From: Oceanospirillum sediminis
GTDB taxonomy: Bacteria > Pseudomonadota > Gammaproteobacteria > Pseudomonadales > Halomonadaceae
DNA length: 64,000 bases
Direction of reading: 5' to 3'
Assembly (NCBI RefSeq): GCF_014164585.1
Contig: NZ_JACJFM010000007.1
Span: forward strand, 117,890 to 181,889
The notes beneath the pieces are model-generated. The model did no database searches, was not told where the DNA came from, and saw only the letters and a program-made list of their open reading frames with translations. This document shows positions 1 to 9,007 of the stretch, piece after piece (the first letter of the stretch is position 1; each line of letters starts with the position of its first letter). The position numbers were made by a program, and so were the translations under genes.

Positions 1-168
1 TCTGGCATCCAGAATGGTTTCCGTATCCGGGTCCACTTTCAGCATCAGTCGAAGCGCATCACCACAGGACAGAGAGCCCACATCCCCAATGCCATTGGCT
101 TCTTCCAGTTCACCGGCATTACGAGGATTGAAGAAATGTTCCTGTACTTTTTCTGAATAATTCCACAT
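1..168 (-). CDS. nifU: NifU Fe-S scaffold protein, N-terminal part
   Basis: Fifty-six codons are visible before the window edge cuts the gene. The protein begins [20 protein letters not shown] and continues with [14 protein letters not shown], the start of the IscU-type scaffold domain of nitrogen-fixation NifU. The first scaffold cysteine is the one in the SCGDAL motif. NifU builds transient Fe-S clusters in the cytoplasm for nitrogenase maturation. The start ATG follows an AAGGGA ribosome site and lies 12 bp after the stop of the IscA-like gene, so the two are almost certainly co-transcribed. A housekeeping IscU is less likely because the opening residues and the [14 protein letters not shown] stretch follow the nif type. 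The C-terminal NifU domains lie outside the window and cannot be checked. Confidence 0.88.
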   Translation of the reverse strand, partial: MWNYSEKVQEHFFNPRNAGELEEANGIGDVGSLSCGDALRLMLKVDPDTETILDAR

Positions 169-180
169 ATCCCTTCCCCC

Positions 181-504
181 CTAAGCCGAAAACGACTTAC
201 CACAGTTACAGGCCGCTTTTGCATTCGGGTTTTCAAATTTAAAGCCGCTCTCTTCCAGGTTTTCGACAAAATCGACCACACAGCCATCAAGCAACGCCTG
301 GTTGTCCGGGGTGATTAATACCACCACATCATCAAATACCAGTCGGATATCGTCATCCGCCACCTGGTTTTCCAGCTGTAAACCATACTGATAACCTGAA
401 CAGCCACCGTCTGAAACGGAGATACGCAGTCCGGCAACCGGCCCTTGATAATTCTGAATAAAGCGACTGATCGCTTGTTGAGCGTTGGGAGTAACAGTAA
501 GCAT
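181..504 (-). CDS. nifIscA: nif-type IscA/HesB Fe-S carrier
   Basis: A 107-residue A-type Fe-S carrier. It has the three conserved cysteines of the family: Cys35 in GGCSGYQY and Cys99 and Cys101 in the C-terminal CNCGKSF. Such proteins receive clusters from a scaffold and hand them to apo-enzymes. The protein lies directly before nifU and behind a sigma-54 promoter, which marks it as the nif-dedicated form rather than ErpA or SufA. Length is normal for the family. The start at 504 is preceded by GGAGAACTGTC, a good ribosome site. Expression is expected only under nitrogen-fixing conditions if the promoter reading is right. Confidence 0.88.
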   Translation of the reverse strand: MLTVTPNAQQAISRFIQNYQGPVAGLRISVSDGGCSGYQYGLQLENQVADDDIRLVFDDVVVLITPDNQALLDGCVVDFVENLEESGFKFENPNAKAACNCGKSFSA

Positions 505-554
505 GACAGTTCTCCGGTATTTTTTTACTAATCACGAGTGTTAACCGGAGTAGC

Positions 555-569
555 GCAAACTCTGTACCA
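555..569 (-). promoter_or_regulatory. sigma-54 (-24/-12) promoter of nifIscA-nifU
   Basis: On the minus strand this reads TGGTACAGAGTTTGC, with GG and GC separated by exactly 10 bases as required for RpoN promoters (consensus TGGCAC-N5-TTGC). The predicted transcript would start near 543, about 40 bases before the nifIscA ATG. A matching enhancer-type site lies upstream at 665-680. Confidence 0.8.
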
Positions 570-664
570 GCAGATAAAATCATCTGTAACACCATGAAAA
601 ATAATGATTTTATTTTTTATAATGCAGTGCAATGTATGTACTGAATACTACGAGGCATCACATT

Positions 665-680
665 TGTCGGTTTTACGACA
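665..680 (-). promoter_or_regulatory. NifA upstream activator site (TGT-N10-ACA)
   Basis: The sequence TGTCGGTTTTACGACA fits the NifA binding consensus TGT-N10-ACA exactly. It lies about 125-135 bases upstream of the predicted transcript start, a usual distance for a NifA enhancer. The rest of the 505-840 gap holds an AT-rich stretch at about 571-650, where an IHF bend could sit. I see no gene in this gap. Confidence 0.7.
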
Positions 681-783
681 CGCCTTTGCCACAAGGAACC
701 GGATGTCCGGGGAAACAGAGGGCTACAGCAGGAAGAAACGGTTTCTGATGAAGATGTAAATGTTGCTATGCTGGTAAAGAAGA

Positions 784-809
784 AACTGACAGATCAGAGT
801 CTGTCAGTT
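784..809 (-). terminator. Rho-independent terminator after the 106-aa gene
   Basis: A perfect 10-bp inverted repeat (AACTGACAGA and its complement) encloses a 6-base loop. On the minus strand it is followed by TTCTTCTTT. It lies 31 bases past the stop of the gene at 841-1161 and insulates the nif operon from it. Confidence 0.6.
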
Positions 810-840
810 CTACGGGGAATATATATTTCGCGGGATCAGC

Positions 841-1161
841 TTAAAAGGTCATAGCGTATGGCGCAGAGGCTTTATGTCTGGCGGAGAGTGTATTTTCAGC
901 CCGATAGCTGATAACTCCCGGAGGTCGGCTCTGTACTTGTTCTCCCTGAGTGACCCAGATACGTAACAGGTGGCGCTGAATATCCTGGAAAGCACTGCGA
1001 TAATGGATCAGGTCATCCCGCCAGGGCTGAGGACTCTGACGTTCAATAAATGCATGATAAAACTGATACGATGGATAATCTGCAGTGATCAGGCGGCCAA
1101 AACGTTCAAGAATGATATTCCAGCCGGCATTACCAAAGTCAAAGATAGGTTCAAGGTTCAT
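841..1161 (-). CDS. Hypothetical protein, 106 aa
   Basis: I do not recognise this protein. It is soluble-looking, with no signal peptide or membrane segment, and is rich in aromatic residues and Arg/His (for example GNAGWNIILERFGRLI near the N-terminus). Its ATG overlaps the MFS stop codon in an ATGA tetramer, so it is translationally coupled to the transporter and probably serves the same function. A terminator hairpin follows. It could be an accessory or substrate-modifying protein of the exporter, but nothing in the sequence proves this. Confidence 0.6.
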   Translation of the reverse strand: MNLEPIFDFGNAGWNIILERFGRLITADYPSYQFYHAFIERQSPQPWRDDLIHYRSAFQDIQRHLLRIWVTQGEQVQSRPPGVISYRAENTLSARHKASAPYAMTF

Positions 1162-2357
1162 GACACACTCCTGTCTTTCATTATTCCCTTCTCCCGACTG
1201 GCCAGGACCTGTCGGGCAACATATGAAGCGGTAACTATCTGAAAGGCTGCGACACTGGCTACGATATACCCCCAGCTATAGTGGCTGTACAGCCAGGCTG
1301 ATAGCAGGGCTCCGGAGCATCCCCCCAGGTAGTAAAAAAACAGGTAAAGACCATTGCCATACCGTACAGCGGCGGCGGGCAGGTCAGAAATCAGGTAGTT
1401 AGTCAGTGCCTGTGCCATATAGGCACTGACGGAAAACGCAGCAATCGCAACGGCAATCAAAGGCAGAGATTCCACCATTGAGAACAATACCGCCGATACA
1501 CTCAGGCAGCTAATCAGTAGTAAGGCGATACATTGCCCGTATAGCCGGGACAGATTAAGCGCAACTGCCGGAAAGAAGACTGCCAGCGCTGCGGTCAGAT
1601 AAATAAGACCGGATTCACTGGCGCTGAGTTGATACTCCACCGCCAGTCTCAGGCCAATGGCCGTAAACATGCTGCTCTGAGAAAACAGAATACAGAAACC
1701 GATCACCAGCAGAACCTTCAGCCGGTGCTGATCAGTCCCGGTCAGCTGATACCAGTGTCGAATGTTAGTTTGGGCAGTCTGTTCCCCATCTGCAGAAGGT
1801 AACGAGTCGCTATCTCCATCATGAAACAGCGATTTCTGGCTATAAACCAGCAGACACACCAGCAGCATCAGGGCGGCTGCGATCATAAACCCGAACTGCC
1901 AGCCAGTACTGTCTACCAGCCAGGCGGAACCAAACCGGCTGAATACACTCCCCAGAATTGTACCCGTGACATAAGCTGAAATAACGGTGGCTTTTTTATC
2001 TGCACAGGTGTTACGGGCTGAACGTAATAAGGTGGAAAGAATCAGCGGAATCAGAATGCCCTGGGTCAGCCTGACCACCAGTAGCTGCCATTGTTCACTG
2101 ACCATTGCCAGCGCGGCATTACAGACTGCCATCAACAGGAATGCACTATAAATTAACCGGTAACTACTGATACGTCCCAGCAGTGCACTGCTGAATAGCG
2201 CCATCAGTGCCAGGCTCAGTAACGTGGCCATATTCAGAGGTCCGGCCTGCGCTTCGGAGACTCCGAACAACACATTGAGCTGTGGAAACAGTGCCTGTAA
2301 TTGATACAGATTGAAAAAAGCCCCGGCAGAGGCGACAAATGTGATAAATACTTGCAT
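1158..2357 (-). CDS. MFS transporter, YnfM-like
   Basis: A 399-residue inner-membrane transporter of the major facilitator superfamily with about 12 hydrophobic helices, beginning MQVFITFVASAGAFFNLYQL. An upstream in-frame start would add 26 polar residues that overlap the regulator's promoter. I prefer the start at 2357 because a strong AAGGGAGA ribosome site precedes it. The arrangement of an MFS gene facing a LysR gene resembles E. coli ynfM-ynfL, where the substrate is not well defined. Sugar or drug efflux is typical of the group. It is translationally coupled to the small gene downstream. The LysR protein encoded on the other strand probably controls it. Confidence 0.8.
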   Translation of the reverse strand: MQVFITFVASAGAFFNLYQLQALFPQLNVLFGVSEAQAGPLNMATLLSLALMALFSSALLGRISSYRLIYSAFLLMAVCNAALAMVSEQWQLLVVRLTQGILIPLILSTLLRSARNTCADKKATVISAYVTGTILGSVFSRFGSAWLVDSTGWQFGFMIAAALMLLVCLLVYSQKSLFHDGDSDSLPSADGEQTAQTNIRHWYQLTGTDQHRLKVLLVIGFCILFSQSSMFTAIGLRLAVEYQLSASESGLIYLTAALAVFFPAVALNLSRLYGQCIALLLISCLSVSAVLFSMVESLPLIAVAIAAFSVSAYMAQALTNYLISDLPAAAVRYGNGLYLFFYYLGGCSGALLSAWLYSHYSWGYIVASVAAFQIVTASYVARQVLASREKGIMKDRSVS

Positions 2358-2359
2358 GA

Positions 2360-2381
2360 GATTCTCCCTTCTTCGAGAATC
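2360..2381. promoter_or_regulatory. LysR-type operator dyad
   Basis: A perfect dyad GATTCTC-N8-GAGAATC lies between the divergent MFS and LysR genes and contains a T-N11-A core typical of LysR-family sites. It overlaps the ribosome site of the MFS gene, so binding here would be expected to block MFS expression or autoregulate the regulator. Confidence 0.5.
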
Positions 2382-2448
2382 CCACAAGGTGGCTGAGCAG
2401 AGAATGTCTGTTTTCAGATCACTGTTATTCAGCAAAGGACTTAATCAG

Positions 2449-3324
2449 ATGGATATCAGGCAGCTGAAATATTTTATCGCCGTGGCTGAAGAACTCAGCT
2501 TCCGCCGCGCAGCGGAACGTCTGTATATCACTCAGCCGCCTCTGAGCCAGCAGATTCGTCAGCTGGAGGAGGAGCTGGATACTCAGCTGCTGATCAGAAA
2601 TACCCGCCAGGTCAGCCTGACACCTGCCGGTGAATATTTTCTGGGCAAAGCCCGAAACATTATCCGTGATACTGACCAGGCCCGTTATGAAGTCCGGGAT
2701 CTGGGTAAGCAGCAACAACAAAAAATCCGTATCGGTTATTCAGGCACCAGTACCTTTGTCGCTCCGGTGATGCAGCGGCTGAAAGAGTATGCCGCTCAGC
2801 AATCAGGCGTCAGCCTGCATATGGTGTGCGGTAATGCGACAGAGTTGCAACAGAAGCTATTAAGTGATCAGCTGGACCTGGCTCTGATCCGGAACAGCCA
2901 GCCTCCTGCCAGCCCCGATCTGCTTTACCATCACATATCAGAGGAGCAATTGTATGTGCTGGCTCTGGCTGATCATCCACTGATGCAGCAAACCATCGTA
3001 CATCCCCGGCAGCTGGAGTCCTGTGCACTGGTGACCTACAGTCGTACCGATAACACCTCGCTTCGCCTGCGTATTGATCATTATCTGAAAGAGAACCATT
3101 GCAGTCCGGGCAATATTATTGAAGTGTCGGATATCTCAGCCATGATCAATATGGTGCAGTTTGGCCTCGGAGTTGCCATTTTGCCCGAAAGTGTAGCCCG
3201 CTCATTTTCTGAACAATTTGCGGCCCGCCCGGCATCTGGTCGGGAGAACAGTATCGGGCTTTATCTCTGCATGTCAGGGCAGAGTTCTGATATCGCCAGA
3301 CACCTGTTTGATAAACTGCAATAG
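2449..3324 (+). CDS. LysR-family transcriptional regulator
   Basis: A 291-residue LysR-type regulator. It opens MDIRQLKYFIAVAEELSFRR and carries the winged helix-turn-helix with the family phrase AAERLYITQPPLSQQIRQLE near residues 20-40. A periplasmic-binding-like effector domain fills residues 90-290. The start at 2449 matches the family N-terminus and follows AAAGGA. An upstream in-frame start would extend into the MFS gene and is unlikely. It is divergent from the MFS transporter and is its likely regulator. The effector is unknown. Confidence 0.88.
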   Translation: MDIRQLKYFIAVAEELSFRRAAERLYITQPPLSQQIRQLEEELDTQLLIRNTRQVSLTPAGEYFLGKARNIIRDTDQARYEVRDLGKQQQQKIRIGYSGTSTFVAPVMQRLKEYAAQQSGVSLHMVCGNATELQQKLLSDQLDLALIRNSQPPASPDLLYHHISEEQLYVLALADHPLMQQTIVHPRQLESCALVTYSRTDNTSLRLRIDHYLKENHCSPGNIIEVSDISAMINMVQFGLGVAILPESVARSFSEQFAARPASGRENSIGLYLCMSGQSSDIARHLFDKLQ

Positions 3325-3393
3325 CCTGAGCCTGCGAAAATCCGCTGTCTGCAAGCGCAAGCAGTGCCAGGAGAACAGAATACAAAGAACACA

Positions 3394-3424
3394 CAAAAAA
3401 GGCTGCCCGGAGATGGCAGCCTTT
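3394..3424 (-). terminator. Terminator downstream of trmB
   Basis: The stem AAAGGCTGCC / GGCAGCCTTT encloses a 7-base loop. On the minus strand a run of six T residues follows the stem. It lies 22 bases past the trmB stop and may also stop plus-strand transcripts from the LysR gene. Confidence 0.8.
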
Positions 3425-3445
3425 AACGATCAGATGATCATGAAC

Positions 3446-4222
3446 TTAACAGGTGCGGCGATAGATAATATCCCATACGCCATGCCCCAGGCGCTCACCC
3501 CGTTTTTCAAATTTAGTCACCGGACGGGAATCAGGACGCGGCACGTAATCACCATCAGTCGCGGTATTTTCGTAGCCCTCTGCCTGATTCATCACTTCAA
3601 CCATATGCTCTGCATAGTTTTCCCAGTCTGTTGCCATGTGGAAACGCCCGCCGACTTTCAGTTTCTGGCGAATCATCTGAGCAAACTCCGCCTGCACAAT
3701 GCGACGTTTATGGTGGCGTTTCTTATGCCACGGGTCCGGGAAAAACAGCTGCAATAAGTCCAGAGAGCCATCCGGGATACACTGTTTCAGAATCTCAATG
3801 GCATCATCTTCATAAGCCCGCAGGTTGCTCAGGCCAGCATCACCGGCTTCGGCCATCAGCTTGCCTACGCCCGGCGTATGCACTTCAATCCCGATAAAGT
3901 TATGATCAGACATGGTCTTCGCCTGCTCCAGCAGAGAGTGGCCCATACCAAAACCGATTTCCAGCACTAACGGCGCTTCACGTCCGAAGACGTCTGTCGG
4001 GTCGATCATTCCCTGCTCCAGAGTCAGGCCCCATTTCGGCCAGAACTCATCCATTCCCCGTTGCTGACCTGCGGTCATACGTCCGGTACGCAGTACAAAA
4101 CTACGGATGCGGCGTTTGTGCTCTTCCGGCACATTCTGCTCCTGCTCAGGAAGATTATTTTCAGCTTCAGTCGCTTCAGCAGCGTCCTGATTCAGATTCT
4201 GAGCATCAGTGGAATCAGACAT
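3446..4222 (-). CDS. trmB: tRNA (guanine-N7-)-methyltransferase
   Basis: A 258-residue SAM-dependent enzyme that methylates G46 in the variable loop of tRNAs. The SAM site [10 protein letters not shown] lies near residue 87 and the family signature [14 protein letters not shown] near residue 160. The first 35 residues are an acidic, Glu/Asn/Ala-rich tail longer than in many homologues and probably disordered. The gene follows thiG after 24 bp, so it ends a thiS-thiG-trmB operon, an order also seen in Pseudomonas. The ribosome site is weak, which suggests coupling to thiG translation. Confidence 0.93.
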   Translation of the reverse strand: MSDSTDAQNLNQDAAEATEAENNLPEQEQNVPEEHKRRIRSFVLRTGRMTAGQQRGMDEFWPKWGLTLEQGMIDPTDVFGREAPLVLEIGFGMGHSLLEQAKTMSDHNFIGIEVHTPGVGKLMAEAGDAGLSNLRAYEDDAIEILKQCIPDGSLDLLQLFFPDPWHKKRHHKRRIVQAEFAQMIRQKLKVGGRFHMATDWENYAEHMVEVMNQAEGYENTATDGDYVPRPDSRPVTKFEKRGERLGHGVWDIIYRRTC

Positions 4223-4246
4223 TATCTTGTTTAACCTGTATAAATA

Positions 4247-5029
4247 TTAATCAATCAGACCGTCCAGCGGAGAAGAGGCACTGGCGTATTTTTTACGTGG
4301 CATACGACCGGCCAGATAGGCTTCACGGCCGGCTTCAATGGCTTTTTTCATTGCCGATGCCATCAGAACAGGGTCTTTAGCGGCAGCAATAGCCGTGTTC
4401 ATCAGCACCGCTTCACAGCCCATCTCCATAGCAATCGCTGCATCAGATGCTGTACCTACACCGGCATCGACCAGAACCGGGATATTGGCACTTTCCATAA
4501 TAATACGGATATTGTGCGGATTCAGAATCCCCAGCCCCGAACCAATCAGAGAACCCAGAGGCATGATCGCACAAGCGCCCATATCTTCCAGTTTCTTCGC
4601 TGCAATCGGGTCATCGTTACAGTACACCATGACATCGAAACCATCCTTCACCAGAGTATCCATGGCTTTCAGGGTTTCTTCCATATCCGGGTACAGGGTT
4701 TTCTGATCACCCAGCACTTCCAGCTTGACCAGTTTGTGGCCGTCCAGCAGTTCACGAGCCAGTCGACAGGTACGTACCGCATCATCAGCGGTATAACAAC
4801 CTGCAGTATTAGGCAGAATGGTGTACTTATCCGGGGAGATCACATCCAGCAGATTCGGTTCATCAGCATTTTGACCAATATTAGTACGGCGAACTGCGAC
4901 TGTCACAATTTCAGCGCCACTGGCTGCAATCGCCCGGCCGGTTTCATCCAGGTCTTTGTATTTACCAGTACCGACCAGTAATCGGGACTGATAAGATTTG
5001 CCTGCGATGGTTAAAAGATCTTGAGTCAT
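4247..5029 (-). CDS. thiG: Thiazole synthase ThiG
   Basis: A 260-residue enzyme that joins deoxyxylulose phosphate, dehydroglycine and ThiS-borne sulfur to make the thiazole ring of thiamin. Visible family features are [11 protein letters not shown] near residue 15, [14 protein letters not shown] in the middle (containing the Schiff-base lysine region) and the phosphate-binding [14 protein letters not shown] near residue 185. Length is typical. It lies 103 bp after thiS in the same direction. The gap shows no THI-box riboswitch. Confidence 0.95.
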   Translation of the reverse strand: MTQDLLTIAGKSYQSRLLVGTGKYKDLDETGRAIAASGAEIVTVAVRRTNIGQNADEPNLLDVISPDKYTILPNTAGCYTADDAVRTCRLARELLDGHKLVKLEVLGDQKTLYPDMEETLKAMDTLVKDGFDVMVYCNDDPIAAKKLEDMGACAIMPLGSLIGSGLGILNPHNIRIIMESANIPVLVDAGVGTASDAAIAMEMGCEAVLMNTAIAAAKDPVLMASAMKKAIEAGREAYLAGRMPRKKYASASSPLDGLID

Positions 5030-5132
5030 AACGTCTGTTACCCTTTTCTCAGATGTACCCTGTATTCAGAAGATTCCGTATGCGGATGTCTGTAACTTAT
5101 GTGGTCTGCAGGATTTGCATAAACTGACCGGA

Positions 5133-5333
5133 TCAGCCACCGCCAATCGCATGCACGATTTCGATATTGTCGCCTTCATTCAGAATCGTACTGCCATGCT
5201 CACTGCGCGGAACGATCTCTTCATTAATTTCCACTGCGATACGTTTGCCTTCCAGCTCAAGTAACTGAATCAGTTGTAGCAGCGTACTGCCAGCGTCAAG
5301 GGTACGCGTGTCGCCATTTACCTGGATCTGCAT
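5133..5333 (-). CDS. thiS: Sulfur carrier protein ThiS
   Basis: A 66-residue ubiquitin-fold protein ending AIGGG. The terminal glycine is adenylated and then thiocarboxylated to donate sulfur to ThiG. Length and the central IAVEINEEIVPRS are typical of the family. It heads the thiS-thiG-trmB group. The 291-bp region upstream (5334-5624) is shared with the divergent DUF423 gene. I searched it for a TPP riboswitch on the minus strand and saw no CTGAGA or ACCTGA motif, so regulation is probably at a simple promoter. Confidence 0.93.
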   Translation of the reverse strand: MQIQVNGDTRTLDAGSTLLQLIQLLELEGKRIAVEINEEIVPRSEHGSTILNEGDNIEIVHAIGGG

Positions 5334-5624
5334 ACGATAAAATGCTCCGGATAGTCTGGTGAATCATTAACAGGCCTCAGGCCGAGTAATACAGAATCCG
5401 GATACCACGAGCGACCCGGCACGTATTACAGCCGCAGGCTATCTGTCAGAATGACCCGACATTGTAACGGATTTCCAGGATTTTGCAGGTCTGAAGCAGC
5501 GGGTAAACGTGTTAAAAAATAAACACTCCGCTCAGAATGCCGACATAACAGAAGTTAATCCCGAATTACGATAACGATTACTCCGGCACAGTCGCCGGAT
5601 ACTGCTCATTACAAGGAGAACTCC

Positions 5625-6011
5625 ATGACGACACTGCTATGGACAGGCGTCGCACTGCTGGGAGGCAGCAGTGTATTACTGGATGCCTGGTTCAGTCATG
5701 GTCTGAATACTACGCCGGATGTTATGTCCAGCCTTAAAACAGCCATTTATTACCAGCAACTGAATAGTGTGCTGGTGATTATATCCCTGATCCTGGCCGG
5801 TAAAAGCCCTCGTTTTATACATATCCTGCCAGCCTGGTGTTTTACTCTGGGTATCATTGCATTCAGTGGAGGCATTTACGGTAAACACCTGATGGCTTTG
5901 AATACCGGTATGATTACCCCTGCTGGTGGTCTGATTACAGCGCTGGGCTGGATACTACTGGCGGTTTCCGGGCTGGGCTATATCCAGCGTTCACGACAAA
6001 GCGGCTTCTGA
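5625..6011 (+). CDS. DUF423 membrane protein
   Basis: A 128-residue inner-membrane protein with four hydrophobic helices. It carries the family pattern AFSGGIYGKHLM followed by ITPAGGLITALGW, which places it in DUF423 (E. coli YgdD type). The function of the family is not established. A clear AAGGAGA ribosome site precedes the ATG. The gene stands alone between thiS (divergent) and a convergent thioesterase gene. Confidence 0.85.
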   Translation: MTTLLWTGVALLGGSSVLLDAWFSHGLNTTPDVMSSLKTAIYYQQLNSVLVIISLILAGKSPRFIHILPAWCFTLGIIAFSGGIYGKHLMALNTGMITPAGGLITALGWILLAVSGLGYIQRSRQSGF

Positions 6012-6023
6012 GGCCCAGAACAT

Positions 6024-6057
6024 GCGACGAGACCTGTAATACAAACAGTCTCGTCGC
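6024..6057. terminator. Possible terminator hairpin between convergent genes
   Basis: A perfect 10-bp inverted repeat GCGACGAGAC / GTCTCGTCGC encloses a 14-base loop. It lies 13 bases past the DUF423 stop. No T-run follows on either strand, so it may be a weak or Rho-assisted stop or an mRNA-stabilising hairpin. Confidence 0.4.
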
Positions 6058-6146
6058 TATCACCTGCACAGCTCTTCACACCCTCAAGACTTCGCTCTTC
6101 TGCTCATCATAACTGTTTGCCAGCACAGTCGGACATAAAGCGGCCA

Positions 6147-6575
6147 TTAACGAGGCGGAATAGAATACGTCGCCGTCACATGAGCGACAGGCTCTTCCTC
6201 TCCTTCAGAAAAAATACTGATCTCCCCCACTGCCAGACGTTTCCCCAGCTTCAGTAACCGGGCTTGTGCCAGAATCGCTTTTTCCGGCACTGGTTTACGT
6301 AAAAAGTTGATGTTCAGACTGGTGGTGACCGCCAGCGCTACCGGTCCAATCTGAGCCAGAATAGCCACATACAGGCAGACATCCGCCAGTGCCATCATCG
6401 TCGGGCCAGATACGGTACCTCCGGGACGCAGATGGTCATCACTCACATCCAGTCGCATATCCGCCGTATTTTTCCCCAGACGAACCACATGGCCAATATG
6501 TTGCGGAAACTCCTGTTCCAGAAACAGGGTAATTTCATCTGTCGTCATCACAGTGTCGGGTAAGGGTGCATTCAT
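6147..6575 (-). CDS. PaaI-type hotdog thioesterase
   Basis: A 142-residue single hotdog-fold protein of the acyl-CoA thioesterase group. The pattern LRPGGTVSGPTMMALADVCLY near residues 50-70 is the active-site helix region, and LNINFLRKPVP is the usual following strand. The substrate cannot be read from the sequence. The start follows GGAG at a good distance. The gene is monocistronic, convergent with DUF423 and upstream of dgt in the same direction with a gap of 148 bp. Confidence 0.8.
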   Translation of the reverse strand: MNAPLPDTVMTTDEITLFLEQEFPQHIGHVVRLGKNTADMRLDVSDDHLRPGGTVSGPTMMALADVCLYVAILAQIGPVALAVTTSLNINFLRKPVPEKAILAQARLLKLGKRLAVGEISIFSEGEEEPVAHVTATYSIPPR

Positions 6576-6723
6576 GGCAGAGACTCCGATATTGTTGTTT
6601 TTGTTATGGTGGCTTCAGTCTGTGACTGATTGTCAGCATCAGGTCACAGTATGACGTGAAAGTATCGGAGAAGAACAGCAGTGAGTATGACCTGTGAGTC
6701 CCTGACAGCCCGCATAGAAACAA

Positions 6724-8067
6724 TCAGCCGTTCAGTCGCCCACCCATCTCCTGGGCCAGATCCACTGCATAGTTGTCGGTCATACCACCAATAAAGTCCA
6801 GTACCCGACGATAAGCTTCATAGCGGTTCCAGTCAGGTCCTGGTATGTTCTCGCCAATCAGGGCCAGAATACGCTTATGTTTAAAACTCAGATGATCCAG
6901 TGAATCGCCATCCTGCAGTTGACCCAGCTCTTCCACCGCGCCACAGAAGGACTCCAGCAGTACGCCCAGAGTACTGTAAGCACCAATTTCCAGCTTGGCT
7001 TTCCGGGGATGATCAAAAATACACTGCTGCGCCAGACGCTTGGCTTCAGCGACACCCTCAGCAATATCGGGCAGACAGACATCAATCAGATCGGAATCAA
7101 ACTGCCCGCTGAGCAGATCGGCCTGATGCTGTACAAACTGTTCAGATACAGCGGCTACAACCTGCTCCATAGCCGCGCCTCTGAGTGCTGCAATCCGTCG
7201 CCGATTTGAGGCCTGATTCAGCTCACTGTAGCCTGCAGGATTGCCACCTGCGATCTGTAGCAGAATCTCTTCCACTTCCTGATAACGAAGAATCTCCATC
7301 TCCAGACCATCTTCCAGATCCAGCAGGGCATAACAGAGATCATCTGCGGCTTCGACCAGATACACCAGAGGATGTCGACACCAGCGCTGATCAGACAGCT
7401 GGATCAATCCCAGGGCATCAGCCACTTCCTGCAGTGCAGGCAATTCGGTCTGATAACAGCTGAATTTACCGGCATGGTCCGCATAGGGTGCCGTCCAGGG
7501 ATATTTCAGAAAAGTACCCAGTGTGGCATAGGTCAGACGCATACCACCGGAAAACTGGTTGTACTCAATCTGAGTCACCATACGAAAGCCCTGAGCATTA
7601 CCCTCAAAAGTGACCAGATCAGCCTGCTGCTCTCGGGTCAGGCCTTGCAAGCGCCCCTGTTTCTGGGCCTGGGTGAACCAGTCACGAATCGCATACTCAC
7701 CGGCATGACCAAAAGGCGGGTTGCCAATATCATGGGCCAGACAGGCACTCTGGATAATCACTCCCAGATCTGCCGCACTGATACCTGACGGTAACTGCTC
7801 CTGCAACTGTTCTGCCACCATCATCCCCAGGCTGCGCCCGACACACCCCACTTCCAGACTATGGGTCAGACGGGTGTGAATATGATCATTTTCAGCAAAG
7901 GGGTGCACCTGGGTTTTGCGTCCCATACGACGGAAAGAACCGGAGAAAACGACGCGGTCATGATCTTTATGGAAGGGGGAGCGCCCGACATCATCCAGAC
8001 TGTGCCGGGTACATCCTTTAAGACGTGCATCAGACAACAGTTGTTGCCAGTTCATCATAGCTTTCAT
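6724..8067 (-). CDS. dgt: dGTP triphosphohydrolase-like HD protein
   Basis: A 447-residue HD-domain enzyme that removes triphosphate from dNTPs. The metal-binding HD motifs are visible: HTRLTHSLEV near residue 66 and CLAHDIGNPPFGHAGE near residue 115. GRSPFHKDHDRVVFSGSFRR near residue 30 is also characteristic. An AGGGA precedes the first ATG at 8067; an internal ATG four codons later is possible. Length matches dGTPase-like proteins of proteobacteria. Besides nucleotide pool control, related enzymes act in phage defence. Confidence 0.9.
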   Translation of the reverse strand: MKAMMNWQQLLSDARLKGCTRHSLDDVGRSPFHKDHDRVVFSGSFRRMGRKTQVHPFAENDHIHTRLTHSLEVGCVGRSLGMMVAEQLQEQLPSGISAADLGVIIQSACLAHDIGNPPFGHAGEYAIRDWFTQAQKQGRLQGLTREQQADLVTFEGNAQGFRMVTQIEYNQFSGGMRLTYATLGTFLKYPWTAPYADHAGKFSCYQTELPALQEVADALGLIQLSDQRWCRHPLVYLVEAADDLCYALLDLEDGLEMEILRYQEVEEILLQIAGGNPAGYSELNQASNRRRIAALRGAAMEQVVAAVSEQFVQHQADLLSGQFDSDLIDVCLPDIAEGVAEAKRLAQQCIFDHPRKAKLEIGAYSTLGVLLESFCGAVEELGQLQDGDSLDHLSFKHKRILALIGENIPGPDWNRYEAYRRVLDFIGGMTDNYAVDLAQEMGGRLNG

Positions 8068-8200
8068 TATCGGTTCCCTAATGCACTTAGAAACACCCCC
8101 AGATTTATCCGGGAATCCAGCCTACGGGACAACCGCTCCATACAATACAGATGCCTTCTGTTTAACAGTCTGGCCGGATATTACTGATCTGATAACAGCA

Positions 8201-8842
8201 TCAGATACCATACCGTTCGCGATACGCACGAATCGCATCAGCATGCTGTTCCAGACCACCTTTCTCATCCAGATACTGCAGTACCTGTTCCAGAGTGATA
8301 ATACTGACCACAGGAATGTTAAAATCACGCTCAACTTCCTGGATAGCAGACAGCTCACCTTTGCCACGCTCCTGACGGTCCAGAGCGATCACCACACCAC
8401 CGGCCTGAGCACTATTAGCATCAATGATCTGCATCACTTCACGAATAGCAGTACCTGCCGTAATGACGTCGTCCACAATCAGCGCCTTACCTTTCAGCTC
8501 AGCCCCTACCAGTACACCACCTTCACCGTGATCTTTGGCTTCTTTGCGGTTAAAGACATAAGGCACATCCAGGTCATGCTGATCTGCCAGCGCAACAGCT
8601 GTAACCGCTGCCAGAGGAATTCCTTTATACGCAGGACCAAAAATTACGTCATACTCTACTTTAGCAGCAACAATCGCTTCGGCATAAAAACGCCCCAGTT
8701 TCGCCAGCGCACGACCGGTGCGGAACAGACCGGCATTAAAGAAGTATGGACTAACCCGGCCTGATTTAAGGGTAAATTCACCAAAACGAAGTACGTTCTG
8801 TTCAATGGCAAATTCGATAAACTCACGCTGATAGTCTTTCAT
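8201..8842 (-). CDS. pyrE: Orotate phosphoribosyltransferase
   Basis: A 213-residue enzyme converting orotate and PRPP into OMP in pyrimidine synthesis. The PRPP-binding motif [16 protein letters not shown] is near residue 120, and the N-terminus [21 protein letters not shown] is typical. Length equals that of other gammaproteobacterial PyrE proteins. A GGAG lies 9 bases before the ATG. It is divergent from crc, as in Pseudomonas. Confidence 0.96.
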   Translation of the reverse strand: MKDYQREFIEFAIEQNVLRFGEFTLKSGRVSPYFFNAGLFRTGRALAKLGRFYAEAIVAAKVEYDVIFGPAYKGIPLAAVTAVALADQHDLDVPYVFNRKEAKDHGEGGVLVGAELKGKALIVDDVITAGTAIREVMQIIDANSAQAGGVVIALDRQERGKGELSAIQEVERDFNIPVVSIITLEQVLQYLDEKGGLEQHADAIRAYRERYGI

Positions 8843-9007
8843 TCAATAAGCTCCGATGGATTGTCTGCTGTAAAGATACAACTTTCAGACGCTAACAGGG
8901 TCACAAACAGGCAAAAAATCGCAATAAACCGCGACTTTTTAGCTGTGTCCTTACCAAAACGTCTAAAGCTCGGGTATCATACACGCTAGTCGTAGCAGGA
9001 ACCATGT

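Noticed and set aside
45..290. Minus-strand frame of 81 codons across the nifU start
   Set aside because: It is in another frame of nifU and nifIscA, both of which have clear family motifs.
5334..5624. Possible TPP riboswitch upstream of thiS
   Set aside because: None of the THI-box sequence elements could be found on the minus strand.
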